In this document: positions 15,730-25,622 of the stretch, piece after piece
Layout: each line of letters opens with the position of its first letter
Position numbering within the stretch: position 1 is the stretch's first letter
Source of the DNA: Methanoregula formicica SMSP
GTDB lineage: Archaea > Halobacteriota > Methanomicrobia > Methanomicrobiales > Methanospirillaceae
DNA length: 64,000 bases
Direction: 5' to 3'
Assembly: GCF_000327485.1 (NCBI RefSeq)
Contig: NC_019943.1
Coordinates: forward strand, 1,054,001-1,118,000
Notes under the pieces: generated by a model
The model's database searches: none
What the model saw: the letters and a program-made list of their open reading frames with translations, nothing else
Told to the model about the DNA's origin: nothing
Position numbers and translations under genes: made by a program

Positions 15730-16563
15730 ATGAATCCTGATGGCAGTGCCCCGGCACCCCCGGAAGACCCCGGACGTTTGAGGTTCCTCTCTGTCCTCTA
15801 TGTCGATGACGAGCCTGTGCTCCCTGATATCTGCCGGATCTATCTCTTGAAGTATGGTATCACGGTGACCCCGGCTCCGTCGGTCAGGGAAGCCCTCCGG
15901 CTCATGGAGTCCAAACACTTCGATCTCATTCTGTCGGATTACGAGATGCCCGGGATCGATGGCGCCGGTTTTCTGAACATACTCCGTGAGAAACACATTT
16001 CCCTGCCGGTTGTCATCTTCTCCGGTCAGGCTCCCGATACCATGCGCGGCGGGGTCTTCAGCAGAGGATCCGTGTACTATGTCCGGAAGGGTGGCGAACC
16101 GCGGAAAATGTTCAACGAGCTGGCAGGCAGGATACGCGATGCCTTCCGGAAAGACCAGGAAAAAGCGATCCTCCAAAAGATTGCGCTGCAGTACAGGACA
16201 CTGTTCGAGCAGTCCGGTGCCGCAGTCGTGACGCTGGACGACAGCCTGCTGATCACCACAGCCAACGCCGGTTTTGAGCAGCTGACCGGGTATGGAAAGG
16301 ACGAGATCGAGAGGGTCCTGCGGTAGGGCGACGTTGTCCATGACCGGGATGCCGGCCAGATGATGGAGTATATCCGGTACCTCCGCCGGGGAGCGACTCC
16401 CGCGGGAAAGGAGCTCTCGTTCTGTCTCAGGACAAAAAATAACCAGATCCGGCCCGTCCTTGCAACCATCTCTCCGGTGCCTGCTGCCCAGTGGAGTGTG
16501 GCCTCCCTGATCGAGATATGGCAGTCTCCCCTTAACCGGGACAGCCCGGGCACAAAAACCTGA
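15730..16563 (+). pseudogene. response regulator with PAS domain, interrupted by an in-frame TAG
   Basis: The frame begins at ATG 15730 and encodes a receiver domain: FLSVLYVDDEPVLPDICRIY with the acidic pair, HFDLILSDYEMPGIDGAGFL with the phosphorylated Asp, VVIFSGQ, and VYYVRKGG with the conserved Lys. A PAS domain follows (IALQYRTLFEQSGAAVVTLD, NAGFEQLTGYGKDEIERVLR). TAG at 16324-16326 then stops it. The same frame continues without break for 79 codons to 16563 with the missing PAS part (DVVHDRDAGQMMEYIRYLRR). In the family a tryptophan is common at this place, so TGG to TAG is likely. TAG is an ordinary stop elsewhere in this window. Confidence 0.8.
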
Positions 16564-16654
16564 AGCCGGAAAAACAGGAAGGCAGACCCTCATCGTCCCT
16601 GATCCGTACCCCGGGCTGCGGGCCTGACATCAATTCAGCCTCTGCGCACTCTTG

Positions 16655-17308
16655 TTATTCCGGGGTACCCTGTGCCGGTCCGGTGCCTGCCCGGGACTGC
16701 ATGAGGGCGTAAAAATACTCCGGCTTCCGGGTAAGGCAGAGCTTATGCCAGGCGTCGAGCGTGGCAGGTGTCATCACACCCAGCTGCCGGAAGATATGGC
16801 ATGCGAACTCCACCGGTGCAAGCCCGCTTGCCGTAACAAGGTTCCCATCCGTCACCGCAGGCTCGTTCACATAGAATTGCCCGCCCCGATAAGCCGGGCA
16901 GAACATTTTGAGGGCTTCCAGGTCGTTGCTGGTGTGCGGCCGGTTGTCCAGCAGCCCTGCATTCGCAAGACCGAACGTTGCGCCGCAGACAGCCCCTACG
17001 GTTGCCCCGCTCTCCAGCACCTCGCGGACCTTTGCGATGACCGGTGCCTGTTCCGGGTTCAGCCAGGTATCGGCTCCCGGCAGGAGGAGCAGGTCGCCCT
17101 CGTCCGGCTGGATCTCCCCAATCAGGACATCCGGTTTCAGGTGCAGCCCGCCCATGGTTGTTATCGTATCCCGGGTCCGCCCGCACAGGACAACGTCATA
17201 CCAAAGTGACGGGTCTTTCAGGAACCGTCCCGAGTGAAGTTCGGCAAGGACATGGCCTGTCTCCCAATCAGAGAGCGTATCGAGAACCGCAAAATAGATC
17301 GAACTCAT
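16655..17308 (-). CDS. DJ-1/PfpI-family (type 1 glutamine amidotransferase-like) protein
   Basis: The 217-residue protein starts SSIYFAVLDTLSDWETGHVL and carries the nucleophile elbow GATVGAVCGATFGLANAGLL with its cysteine at about residue 108, and an upstream GDLLLLPGADTW. A downstream HTSND could contribute the catalytic histidine. This subfamily, related to glutamine amidotransferase-like proteins of the ThiJ/PfpI group, contains chaperones, proteases and glyoxalases, so activity cannot be named. Confidence 0.87.
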   Translation of the reverse strand: MSSIYFAVLDTLSDWETGHVLAELHSGRFLKDPSLWYDVVLCGRTRDTITTMGGLHLKPDVLIGEIQPDEGDLLLLPGADTWLNPEQAPVIAKVREVLESGATVGAVCGATFGLANAGLLDNRPHTSNDLEALKMFCPAYRGGQFYVNEPAVTDGNLVTASGLAPVEFACHIFRQLGVMTPATLDAWHKLCLTRKPEYFYALMQSRAGTGPAQGTPE

Positions 17309-17368
17309 GGATATCCCGTTGATCAGCGGGAGGAAAAAAAGTTCGTGAGGGAAATTTTGAGGATTCCC

Positions 17369-18469
17369 TTACTCCATGGGCATGATGCCTGCTGCTCTCA
17401 GATCAGAAAGCGAGTAATCGCGGGAGGCGCCGGACTTGAAGTTCCCGTTTGTCATCTCTTCCTGGTACTGTTCCTCTCCGGCAGAAACAGCCTCCTCGAA
17501 TGAAGCGGAGCCGGTCATCGTGGTCTCAAGGCAGGTGATCGCCTTCTCCCCGGGCATCGTGTCATAGCAGACAAATGCATGGGTCGGCAGGATGATGAGG
17601 TGGGGGTTCATGCCGATGGATTCCAGTGCGGAGGCGTACAGGACTGTACCGTCAACACAGTTGGCCGAATTTGCGGCAATGGCGTCTTTTGGCAGCCGGA
17701 CACGCTGGGGATTGTCGCCCCCGGTCCCAAAGGCAATCGGCGAGTTGATGTAGGTGATCCGGTAATCGTTCTTGAGCGCGTTGAACACGGCCTTCACCTG
17801 GGCGTTCGAGTAATCGGCCCATTCCTGCTCCGAGCAGCTCTCCCCGCACTGGTATCCCGCAATCGACTTATCCGGGTGGTATTCAGCCGCCTTGCGCATC
17901 AGCGGATCGATCACGGCAGCATGCGGGGTCACCCATGCGGCAATGTATTCCGACATGTCGTACTCTTCATCCCCGTCTTTCACTTCCCAGACCATCGTAT
18001 CTTTCGGGAAGACCTTCACGGGATATGTCTGTTCATCGATGCGTGTTCCGTCTGCAAGGCTGACCTTGTAATGGAGCGAGGCTGTTCTTACCTCTGCAGG
18101 GATCGCGCCGGTGCGGAGTGTCGGTGTCTGGCCGACCGTGATGTTCCCGTACGCCGGGACTTCCACGGTGTTGACTGCCTTGTCGGTGAACCCCGGGACC
18201 TCCGATTCCACGACCACCGTCCGTGCAGTGCCCGTGGGGTTGATGAGATCGAAATCGATGTAGGTAACGCCACGGTTGGCGAACTGGAGATAGGTCGAGG
18301 GCAGGATGGAATCCATTGCTGCGATATCGACACTGATGCCGGCATGACCGGCTCCTGCGGCACTCCCGGTGCCCGGCGATACGGTGTCCGTTGTGTCTTC
18401 TGTGCAGCCGGCAAGCAGGATGAGGATTGCGATGAACCCTGAAAACAGGAGTGAAGTTCGAATTCGCAT
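17369..18469 (-). CDS. lipoprotein with transglutaminase-like domain
   Basis: From ATG at 18469 the 366-residue protein has a signal peptide with lipobox (FIAILILLAGCTED; Cys about 22), a Thr/Ala/Gly-rich linker, and a beta-rich N-terminal domain (about 40-170). A transglutaminase-like core follows: Cys in SANCVDGTVLYASALESIGM, His in HLIILPTHAFVCYD with the Asp of FVCYD. The triad suggests a cysteine protease/transglutaminase acting on the cell surface. The frame is open up to 18574, but the upstream residues are not signal-like. Confidence 0.85.
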   Translation of the reverse strand: MRIRTSLLFSGFIAILILLAGCTEDTTDTVSPGTGSAAGAGHAGISVDIAAMDSILPSTYLQFANRGVTYIDFDLINPTGTARTVVVESEVPGFTDKAVNTVEVPAYGNITVGQTPTLRTGAIPAEVRTASLHYKVSLADGTRIDEQTYPVKVFPKDTMVWEVKDGDEEYDMSEYIAAWVTPHAAVIDPLMRKAAEYHPDKSIAGYQCGESCSEQEWADYSNAQVKAVFNALKNDYRITYINSPIAFGTGGDNPQRVRLPKDAIAANSANCVDGTVLYASALESIGMNPHLIILPTHAFVCYDTMPGEKAITCLETTMTGSASFEEAVSAGEEQYQEEMTNGNFKSGASRDYSLSDLRAAGIMPME

Positions 18470-18570
18470 AGGTTTTTTTGTTGTAACGGGATTCGATAAA
18501 AAGGTTCGCGCAGGCAGGGAAAAAAGGGAGGAACTATCCGGAGGAGGGGATGCCCCCGGCAACGGGAGCG

Positions 18571-19794
18571 TCACTTATTGATGTGCACGACTTTTGCGGG
18601 CGGGAACCCGTTGAAGTACGTGGACGAAGCATGCGAGTATGCCCCGATATTCTCGGAATAGACAAAGTCACCGATGTCGAGGTCCGGCAGTTCCGCGGAG
18701 AGCGTGATGGTGTCAAAGGCATCGCAGGTGGGCCCGAACACCGCGGAGATTTGCGTCTCGCCTTTCCTGAAGGCCAGCACCGGGTAATTGATGTGGTCGA
18801 AGACCTGCCCCGAATAGGTGTGGTACACCCCGTCGTTGATGTAATAGCAGGGCTTGCCGTCCCGGACCGCTTTCCCGACCACTTTTGCCACGACCGTGCA
18901 GGCATTAGCAACCAAAAACCTTCCCGGCTCGGCCAGGATCTGCATGTCTTTTGGGAAGAGCCGCTTTATCTCGGCATTCAGTTTCCGGGCAAGCGTCCGG
19001 ATCGACCGGATACCCGGATGGTACTTTACCGGGAAACCGCCACCGATATCGAGGATGCGGATCTTTCTTTCGGTCCGGTCCTCGACTTCCCTTATGATGC
19101 TTGCCGCAATCTGGAGCGCCTGCATGTAGTTCTCGAAGTTCGTGCACTGGCTCCCGACATGGAAACTCAGTCCTTCCACGACAAGACCGTTATCGAATGC
19201 CTCGATGATCAGGTCCACCGCTTCGCCCGGGTGGGCCCCGAACTTGCTGGAGAGTTCCACCATGGAGCCGGTATTCGGCACACGGATGCGCAGGACAAGC
19301 CCGGCATGCGGAGCATGGTCGCGGATCTTCAGGATCTCGTGGTGGTTGTCGAACGTGACAAGGGGCTTGTACTTGTCAAGCGCCTTTAATGTCTCGATGG
19401 GCTTGATGGTGTTTGCGTAGATGATCTTGTCCCAGATAAACTCCTGCTGCTCTTTTTTTGGCAGGTGTTTGAAGTTTTCGTACACGATCATGAACTCGGG
19501 CATTGAGGCCACGTCGAAACTGCACCCGATATCGTACAGGGTTTTCACGATCTCGGGATTGGAGTTGGCCTTGACAGCAAAATAGACCTGCACATCGGGA
19601 AGGTGCTTTCGGAATTCCCGGTAATTTTCCCGGAGTTTCTCATGGTCAATCACAAAAATGGGGGATCCGTGCTGAGCCGCAAGGTCCAGCAGGAATTTCT
19701 TTTTCACATGACCGATATGAGGAACCGGAAGGGGAGCATCGCCTTCCGGTTTTTTCTTCCGCTTCTTCTTGGTATCAACCGCGACTTTTGTCAT
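18571..19794 (-). CDS. PLP-dependent ornithine/lysine-type decarboxylase
   Basis: This 407-residue enzyme of the alanine-racemase-fold decarboxylases probably decarboxylates ornithine (or lysine) to a diamine. It has VQVYFAVKANSNPEIVKTLY with the PLP lysine, HVGSQCTNFENYMQAL, the glycine-rich ILDIGGGFPVKYHPGI that binds phosphate, ILAEPGRFLVANACT, and VFGPTCDAFDTITLSAELPD with the catalytic cysteine of GPTCD. A Lys-rich stretch opens the protein. It lies 12 bases after the homospermidine synthase gene in one operon, which points to putrescine as product. Confidence 0.9.
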   Translation of the reverse strand: MTKVAVDTKKKRKKKPEGDAPLPVPHIGHVKKKFLLDLAAQHGSPIFVIDHEKLRENYREFRKHLPDVQVYFAVKANSNPEIVKTLYDIGCSFDVASMPEFMIVYENFKHLPKKEQQEFIWDKIIYANTIKPIETLKALDKYKPLVTFDNHHEILKIRDHAPHAGLVLRIRVPNTGSMVELSSKFGAHPGEAVDLIIEAFDNGLVVEGLSFHVGSQCTNFENYMQALQIAASIIREVEDRTERKIRILDIGGGFPVKYHPGIRSIRTLARKLNAEIKRLFPKDMQILAEPGRFLVANACTVVAKVVGKAVRDGKPCYYINDGVYHTYSGQVFDHINYPVLAFRKGETQISAVFGPTCDAFDTITLSAELPDLDIGDFVYSENIGAYSHASSTYFNGFPPAKVVHINK

Positions 19795-19806
19795 TATATG
19801 ATTGAT

Positions 19807-21249
19807 TTACTGTACAAATAAGAAGTTTTTGAATTGCCAGATATCTTCGCGGTCGTAATCGTTCTCCGGGTTCTCCTTGAAGAAGACCACGCGGTTCTTG
19901 AGCGGGGTCCAGTCGGAAGGCATGGACCGGAACTCGCCAAGGTACGGCTTTGCGATCTCCAGTACGAAATCGTGCGGGAGATCGTCCGGGAGGCAGAACC
20001 CTTCCCGCGGGTGCTTGATCATCCACATGACAGCGCTGACAACCCCGAGCGCGACCTGGATGGTTGTCGCGTTCTGCCCGGGAGCGAGTTTCTTTGCTTC
20101 ATTGATCGGGAGGATACTCCCCGTCCACCAGGACTTGTAGGGATGGCCCATCAAAAGGGCGCCCAGGATATCGGCACCAGTGACGATCTCGCGGTCGCTC
20201 ATGATCCGGAGCTTGGGCTGGAGAACGTAGTTCCGGGCGCGGAGCTCGTGGATGGATGCGATGGTGGCGTCGCAGGGCATGTACGCGTAATGGACCGTTG
20301 GGCGGTAGATTGCCTTGCCGTCCTTCCAGACCGTCCAGCGGTCAGAGATACCGAATGCTTCCCCATGCCGGATCACCATGCCGATGATCTCCTGGTTCGG
20401 GATCCAGGACCGTACCCACGTATTGAGCCCCATCTTCGGGATGAGGATACCGTTCTTGGGGCCGACAGGCGGCACGATGGCAAGCGGGGGCAGGGTCTTC
20501 TCGTGCGTGCCCCAGCCGATCTCTGCCGGGGCAACACCTTCCTCGCGGAGTCCCTCGATGCACCAGGTGCCGACAAACTCCCCCACTTTCTTGGGGGTCC
20601 GGGAGATCTGGGTGTCGTGCTCGGAGCAGTGGATCACTTTCACGCCGACTTCCATCGCCAGTTCCCCGAACTTCTGCTCCGTTATCAGCTGCTGGATCCT
20701 TGTCGGGTCCTCGGCGATCTTATCAGCAATCATCCGGTGGGCAATATCGACAAGTCCCTGTTTCGCGAAGTGGGAGATGAGCCCGGGATTTGCGCCATGG
20801 TCGACAACGCAGGTGGGGGCGTCATCCCAGTCCTTGGTCAGTTCCATGAGCCGCATCTGCCGGAAGTACAGTGTCTTCTCATAGGGGCTTGCGGTTTCAA
20901 TACCTGAGTCCGGGTCCCACGCCTCGACCGAGGTGTTGACGTACAGGACCTCGTGGTCATGGCACCATTGGGCAAGATCGCAGCTGTCGATGTTCCAGGC
21001 CTCGTCGATCAGGAGCCCGCCGGGGGAGAGGTATTCTCCGAGGATCCCGGCAAGGTTATCCTGTGTGACCTTCTTCTTTACAAAGCGCAGCCCGCCGGCC
21101 GTCCATGCCTTGAGGTCGGCGGACTTGTCCTTGAAATCCATGATGGTGATCTGCTCAAGTGGGATGGTTACATGCCGGAGCAGGATCGGGAGCATACATT
21201 TGCAGACAGCGCCATATCCGATGATCAAGACCTTGTTTTTGAATTCCAT
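19807..21249 (-). CDS. hss: homospermidine synthase
   Basis: Homospermidine synthase joins two putrescines (or putrescine with an aminobutyl donor) in an NAD-dependent reaction. The 480-residue sequence has a Rossmann start (MEFKNKVLIIGYGAVCKCML), the segment ATIASIHELRARNYVLQPKL and characteristic family parts such as VVDHGANPGLISHFAKQGLV, WGTHEKTLPPLAIVPPVGPK and GHPYKSWWTGSILPINEAKK. The start is fixed by GGAGGAGA five bases upstream of ATG 21249. An extended frame reaches 21282. It is the first gene of the polyamine operon and is divergent from the sensor kinase. Confidence 0.92.
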   Translation of the reverse strand: MEFKNKVLIIGYGAVCKCMLPILLRHVTIPLEQITIMDFKDKSADLKAWTAGGLRFVKKKVTQDNLAGILGEYLSPGGLLIDEAWNIDSCDLAQWCHDHEVLYVNTSVEAWDPDSGIETASPYEKTLYFRQMRLMELTKDWDDAPTCVVDHGANPGLISHFAKQGLVDIAHRMIADKIAEDPTRIQQLITEQKFGELAMEVGVKVIHCSEHDTQISRTPKKVGEFVGTWCIEGLREEGVAPAEIGWGTHEKTLPPLAIVPPVGPKNGILIPKMGLNTWVRSWIPNQEIIGMVIRHGEAFGISDRWTVWKDGKAIYRPTVHYAYMPCDATIASIHELRARNYVLQPKLRIMSDREIVTGADILGALLMGHPYKSWWTGSILPINEAKKLAPGQNATTIQVALGVVSAVMWMIKHPREGFCLPDDLPHDFVLEIAKPYLGEFRSMPSDWTPLKNRVVFFKENPENDYDREDIWQFKNFLFVQ

Positions 21250-21449
21250 TCTCTCCTCCTGCAGATCCCGTAAGGCCTGCACAAGTCTATAGGGCGTGAG
21301 TTGTATTAAACACGACGAAAATCTGTGATTTTCTGGTGGTGCGGGCAGGGCCGGCGGCCTTTCCAGGCAGATCTCCCGATCTTGGCCCCCCCGCCCGGAA
21401 CGAAATCCTCTTATCCTGCCCGGCCAACTGTTCCGTCAGGAAGTGCGGC

Positions 21450-22544
21450 ATGGGTGCAAAAGAGGAGATGGACCTGCTCCTGTCCCGGGAGGCCCTGGTG
21501 ACAACGGTGGGGACGATCAAACCATATGCTCTTGCCCTTCTTGTTTTCACCGGGCTCCTCCTTGAGCTGGTGGTCCATTACCAGCTGAAGATCTCCATTG
21601 CATACACGCATTTCTTCTACCTGATCATCGCCATTGCCGGCCTGTGGTACGGGAAAAAAGCGATCCCGCTCGCCCTCTTTTTTGGCGGGCTCCAGATTGC
21701 AGTCAGCTGGATGATCACCGGATCGGTCACGCCCGATTCCCTTGTCCGTGCCGCGATGTTCTTTATTGTCGCGTACATCATCGGGTACATTGCCGATACC
21801 CTGAACAATTTCTACGCCATGGTCAGGGCGCAGAACCAGAACCTCCTGGACGTGAACGAACGGCTGGCTGCGTCCGAGCACGCCTTCCAGACAGCTAACC
21901 GGAAACTGAACCTCCTCTCCAGTGTCACGCGGCACGACATCCGGAATCAGCTCTCCGCTCTCCTCTCGTACCTGGAACTCTCCCGCATGCAGGTTACCGA
22001 TCCTGCCGCAATAGCGCGGATCGAGAAGGAACAGACAGCGGCCCATGCAATCGAACGGCAGCTCGATTTCATGAAGACCTACGAGGAGATCGGCGTAGTT
22101 GCCCCGCAATGGCAGGATATCCGCACTGTCGGGGAGCGCCTCCGGGCCCGCCTACCGCAGAATGAGGTGAGTCTTTCCCTTCCTGCCATGGGGATCGAGG
22201 TGTATGCCGATCCTCTGCTGGAGAAGGTCTTCGAGAACCTTCTCGACAACTCGCTCCGTCACGGCGAGCGGGTGAAGCAGATAACGATCTCCACCCGGCC
22301 GGGCAAAGATGGCGGGCTTTTTCTGGTGTACGTGGATGACGGCGTGGGAATCCGGAACGAGGACAAGGAACGGGTCTTTGTGAAAGGATTTGGGAAGAAC
22401 ACCGGCCTTGGCATGTTCCTCTCCCGGGAGATCCTTGCCATCACCGATCTCGCGATCATCGAGAACGGGGTCTTTGGAAATGGAGTCCGGTTCGAGATCC
22501 GTGTCCCTGAAGGAAAACACCGGACCGCTGCCACGGGTGCGTGA
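21450..22544 (+). CDS. membrane sensor histidine kinase
   Basis: The 364-residue protein has an N-terminal membrane part (about residues 15-125, roughly five hydrophobic segments such as YALALLVFTGLLLELVVHYQ and FYLIIAIAGLWYGKKAIPLA). A linker is followed by the H-box LSSVTRHDIRNQLSALLSYL, N-box VFENLLDNSLRHGERVKQIT, and G-boxes YVDDGVGIRNEDKERVFVKG and GLGMFLSREILAIT. The phospho-acceptor is the His of RHDIRNQ. No response regulator adjoins it, but the broken one at 15730 is in the same accessory block. The frame is open from 21336. Confidence 0.88.
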   Translation: MGAKEEMDLLLSREALVTTVGTIKPYALALLVFTGLLLELVVHYQLKISIAYTHFFYLIIAIAGLWYGKKAIPLALFFGGLQIAVSWMITGSVTPDSLVRAAMFFIVAYIIGYIADTLNNFYAMVRAQNQNLLDVNERLAASEHAFQTANRKLNLLSSVTRHDIRNQLSALLSYLELSRMQVTDPAAIARIEKEQTAAHAIERQLDFMKTYEEIGVVAPQWQDIRTVGERLRARLPQNEVSLSLPAMGIEVYADPLLEKVFENLLDNSLRHGERVKQITISTRPGKDGGLFLVYVDDGVGIRNEDKERVFVKGFGKNTGLGMFLSREILAITDLAIIENGVFGNGVRFEIRVPEGKHRTAATGA

Positions 22545-22649
22545 AGACAGATCATTGGGATGCCGGCAGAGTGTCTGCTCACCACGGGATTCCTGCGCCG
22601 GATTCCTGATCTGTTGTCCGCCTTCCCGAACCGGCATCCGGTCACAATG

Positions 22650-22728
22650 ATGTATTTATTGTGGTGGAGAACATACATATCAGGAGTCACAATCACCACA
22701 TTAGTGGTTTTTTACGGGGTGGCGTATC
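22650..22728 (+). promoter_or_regulatory. promoter and inverted repeat upstream of prefoldin alpha
   Basis: A TATA-like TGTATTTATTG lies near 22651-22661. Closer to the gene, ACCACATTAGTGGT (about 22695-22708) is an inverted repeat with 5-base arms around four bases. A G-rich ribosome binding site (GGGGTGG, 22715-22721) precedes the start. The prefoldin-SRP gene block therefore has its own promoter. Confidence 0.45.
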
Positions 22729-23181
22729 TTGGCAGACAAAAATGCACCAATGGACCAGCGCGAACTGATGACCCTCCAGAATTATCTGCAGGAGTACGGG
22801 CAGCAGGCTGAACTTTTTGTCCAGCAGCTGCAGATGCTGGAGAACGGGAGGATGGAGGCGCATGCTGCCATCGAAGCACTCGAAGGAATGCTCGCCTCGG
22901 AAGACGGAACTGTCCTCCTCCAGATTGGCGGCGGGGCAAGTGTCCGCGCAAAAGTCGTGGAACCCGAGAAGGTCCTCCTCGCAATCGGGTCCGAGGTTGT
23001 CGTGGAACGCTCCAACAAGGATGCTGTTGAGTTCTTAAAAGAGCGGATCATGGAGATGGAAGCCTCGCAGAAGAAGGTTGCCGAGACGCTCGACCGGCTC
23101 CGGGCCCAGATGAACGAGATCAACAAACGGATCGAGGCCGGCTACCAGCAGGCCATGGCTGCGGGCCAGACCCCGGGCTGA
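22729..23181 (+). CDS. pfdA: prefoldin alpha subunit
   Basis: This 150-residue subunit of the hexameric prefoldin chaperone has the expected two coiled coils around a beta hairpin: MDQRELMTLQNYLQEYGQQA, LLQIGGGASVRAKVVEPEKV (hairpin), and KDAVEFLKERIMEMEASQKK onward. The initiation codon is TTG at 22729, supported by GGGGTGG seven to thirteen bases upstream. An in-frame ATG at 22750 is the alternative. Confidence 0.94.
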   Translation: MADKNAPMDQRELMTLQNYLQEYGQQAELFVQQLQMLENGRMEAHAAIEALEGMLASEDGTVLLQIGGGASVRAKVVEPEKVLLAIGSEVVVERSNKDAVEFLKERIMEMEASQKKVAETLDRLRAQMNEINKRIEAGYQQAMAAGQTPG

Positions 23182-23200
23182 TAGCGGAGAATATCCACCC

Positions 23201-24283
23201 ATGTTCGGCGGACTGCGGGAGAAGCTGAAAGCGGCACGCGAACGGCTTGGTGGCAGTATCAACGCCGCCGCAGCCCGGGCTGAACCCGGGGGAGAGATAA
23301 CCCCCGCCGATACAGCGAAACCTCCCATACCCGCACCAAAACCGGATGCAGTGCCCGGCACAGCCGCTGCACCTGCGTCGGAACCTTCTGTCCCGACCTT
23401 TGTCCAGAAGATGAAGACGCTTATCATCGACCGCGAACTGATAGTCTCGGAAAAAGATCTCGACGATGCGCTCTCCGAGCTGGAACTCACCCTCCTTGAA
23501 AGCGACGTGGCCCTCCCGGCAACCGATGCTATCATCAGCAGCGTTGAGAAGAACCTTGTCGGCAGGCACCGCAAGATCGGTGAATCGGTCGACCACCTCG
23601 TTGTCCATGCGCTGAAAGCCGCCTTACTGGACGTGCTCGGGCAGGGGTTCGATCTCAAGGCGTATATCGCGAAGCACGAGCGCCCCGTGAAAATCCTGTT
23701 CACCGGCGTGAACGGCACCGGTAAGACCACGACCGTGGCAAAGATCGGGTCCTGGCTCCGGAAGGAGGGCTTCACGGTGGTCATCGGCGCAGGCGACACC
23801 TACCGTGCCGGGGCAATCGAGCAGATCGCCGTCCATGCCGAGCGCCTCGGCATCCGGGTCATTCAGCACCAGGAAGGCGCCGACCCTTCCGCGGTGCTGT
23901 TCGATACCGTGGAGTATGCAAAAGCGCACAAGATCGATGTGGTCCTTGCGGACACCGCCGGGCGCTTCCACAACAAGGCAAACCTGATGAGTCAGCTCGA
24001 GAAGATCAAACGCGTCATGAAACCCGATCTTGTCGTGTACGTTGACGAAGCGGTGGCCGGCAATGATGCCGTGACCCGTGCCTTCGAGTTCGACCGGACG
24101 GTCGGGGCAGATGCCGTTGTCCTCACCAAGGCAGACATGGACTCCCGGGGCGGGGCGGCGATCTCCATTGCCCACACCATCGGCAAGCCGCTGATGTTCC
24201 TCGGGGTCGGGCAGGCCTATGACGACATCATGCCCTTCGAGCCGGCAACGGTTGTTGAAGAGCTGCTGGAAGGGGGTGCGTGA
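23201..24283 (+). CDS. ftsY: signal recognition particle receptor FtsY
   Basis: FtsY is the membrane-side GTPase of the SRP pathway. The 360-residue protein begins with a charged helix ([20 protein letters not shown]), an Ala/Pro-rich linker to about residue 65, the N domain ([20 protein letters not shown]) and the G domain. Motifs are [20 protein letters not shown] (P-loop), [20 protein letters not shown], and [20 protein letters not shown]. The stop codon shares one base with the ATG of srp54, so the two SRP GTPases are translationally coupled. Confidence 0.97.
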   Translation: MFGGLREKLKAARERLGGSINAAAARAEPGGEITPADTAKPPIPAPKPDAVPGTAAAPASEPSVPTFVQKMKTLIIDRELIVSEKDLDDALSELELTLLESDVALPATDAIISSVEKNLVGRHRKIGESVDHLVVHALKAALLDVLGQGFDLKAYIAKHERPVKILFTGVNGTGKTTTVAKIGSWLRKEGFTVVIGAGDTYRAGAIEQIAVHAERLGIRVIQHQEGADPSAVLFDTVEYAKAHKIDVVLADTAGRFHNKANLMSQLEKIKRVMKPDLVVYVDEAVAGNDAVTRAFEFDRTVGADAVVLTKADMDSRGGAAISIAHTIGKPLMFLGVGQAYDDIMPFEPATVVEELLEGGA

Positions 24284-25611
24284 TGCTCGACAACCTCTCC
24301 TCTTCGTTAAAGGATGCCCTCAAGAAACTGGCCGGCAAGACCGTTGTCGACCGGGCAGCAGTCGACGATTTGGTAAAAGACCTCCAGCGGGCGCTCATCT
24401 CCTCTGATGTCAACGTCAAGCTCGTCATGGAGCTCAGCAAGGCGATCCGCACCCGGTCCCTTGAAGAGGAGCCACCCAAGGGCATGAACGTCCGCGAGCA
24501 TGTGCTCCGCATCGTGTACCAGGAGCTGGTCCGCCTTGTCTGGGCTTCGACCGAGGTCAAACTCGAACCCCAGACCATCCTGATGGCCGGCCTGCAGGGG
24601 AGCGGCAAGACCACGACCACGGCGAAGCTCGCCCGCTACTTCCAGAAGAAGGGGATGAAAGTCGGGGTCATCTGCGCCGACACGTTCCGGCCCGGCGCCT
24701 TCGACCAGATCTCCACGCTCTGTACCAAGATCAATGTGCCCTGCTTCGGCAACCCGCAGGAGAAGGACGCCCTGAAGATCACCCGCGAGGGCCTTGCAGC
24801 CTTGAAAGAGCAGGAACTGATCATCGTCGATACCCAGGGCCGGCATGCCCTTGAGGCAGAATTGATCAAGGAGATCATCGACCTCAATGTGCTGACCAAG
24901 GCAACCCACCGCTGGCTCGTCATCGATGCGGCGCTCGGCCAGCAGGCCAGCGAACAGGCGAAGCGGTTCCACGAGGCGATCGGGATCGACGGCGTCATCA
25001 TCACCAAGATGGACGGCACCGCAAAAGGCGGTGGCGCCATGTCGGCCGTTGCCGAGACCAAGAGCGGGATTGCGTTCATCGGTTCGGGGGAGACCATCGA
25101 GGATCTCGAACGGTTCGATCCCGACGGGTTCATCTCCCGCCTGCTCGGCATGGGGGACTTAAAGGCTCTCGTGGAGCGGGCGAATGAGGCGATCAACCCC
25201 GAGGACGTTGACGTCAACGCGATGATGAAGGGGAAGTTCACCCTCCGCGACATGTACAAACAGCTTGAGGCCCTCAACAAGATGGGCCCCTTAAAGCAGA
25301 TCATGGGGATGCTCCCGCTCGGGAACATGCAGCTGCCCGAGGGCGTGTACGATGTCACGAGCACCAAGATGGTCCGGTACCGCATCATCATGGACTCGAT
25401 GACTGCTGCTGAACTCGACGAACCCTCGCTCATCAACAGTTCCCGCATGCAGCGGATCGCCCACGGGGCCGGTGCAACGCCTGACGAGGTCCGGGAACTG
25501 ATCAAGTACTACAAGATGATGCAGCGGACCTTAAAGGGCCTGCGGGGCGGGCAGGGCGGCGGCAAGTTCAACATGCAGCGCCTGATGAAACGCTTCTCCG
25601 GGATGCAGTGA
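24283..25611 (+). CDS. srp54: signal recognition particle protein Srp54
   Basis: The 443-residue SRP GTPase carries the N domain, then the G domain P-loop [40 protein letters not shown], and [20 protein letters not shown]. The Met-rich M domain follows from about residue 310 ([32 protein letters not shown]), which binds signal sequences and [14 protein letters not shown] is intact. The glycine/Met-rich tail [20 protein letters not shown] is normal for the family. Confidence 0.97.
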   Translation: MLDNLSSSLKDALKKLAGKTVVDRAAVDDLVKDLQRALISSDVNVKLVMELSKAIRTRSLEEEPPKGMNVREHVLRIVYQELVRLVWASTEVKLEPQTILMAGLQGSGKTTTTAKLARYFQKKGMKVGVICADTFRPGAFDQISTLCTKINVPCFGNPQEKDALKITREGLAALKEQELIIVDTQGRHALEAELIKEIIDLNVLTKATHRWLVIDAALGQQASEQAKRFHEAIGIDGVIITKMDGTAKGGGAMSAVAETKSGIAFIGSGETIEDLERFDPDGFISRLLGMGDLKALVERANEAINPEDVDVNAMMKGKFTLRDMYKQLEALNKMGPLKQIMGMLPLGNMQLPEGVYDVTSTKMVRYRIIMDSMTAAELDEPSLINSSRMQRIAHGAGATPDEVRELIKYYKMMQRTLKGLRGGQGGGKFNMQRLMKRFSGMQ

Positions 25612-25622
25612 GATACCAACCG

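Noticed and set aside
16324-16326. TAG as pyrrolysine in the response regulator
   Set aside because: TAG ends several normal genes here and no PYLIS-like context or methylamine gene is seen; nonsense mutation is simpler.
17579-18442. 287-codon open frame opposite to the transglutaminase-like lipoprotein
   Set aside because: It has no recognisable motif and is explained by codon bias of the real gene.
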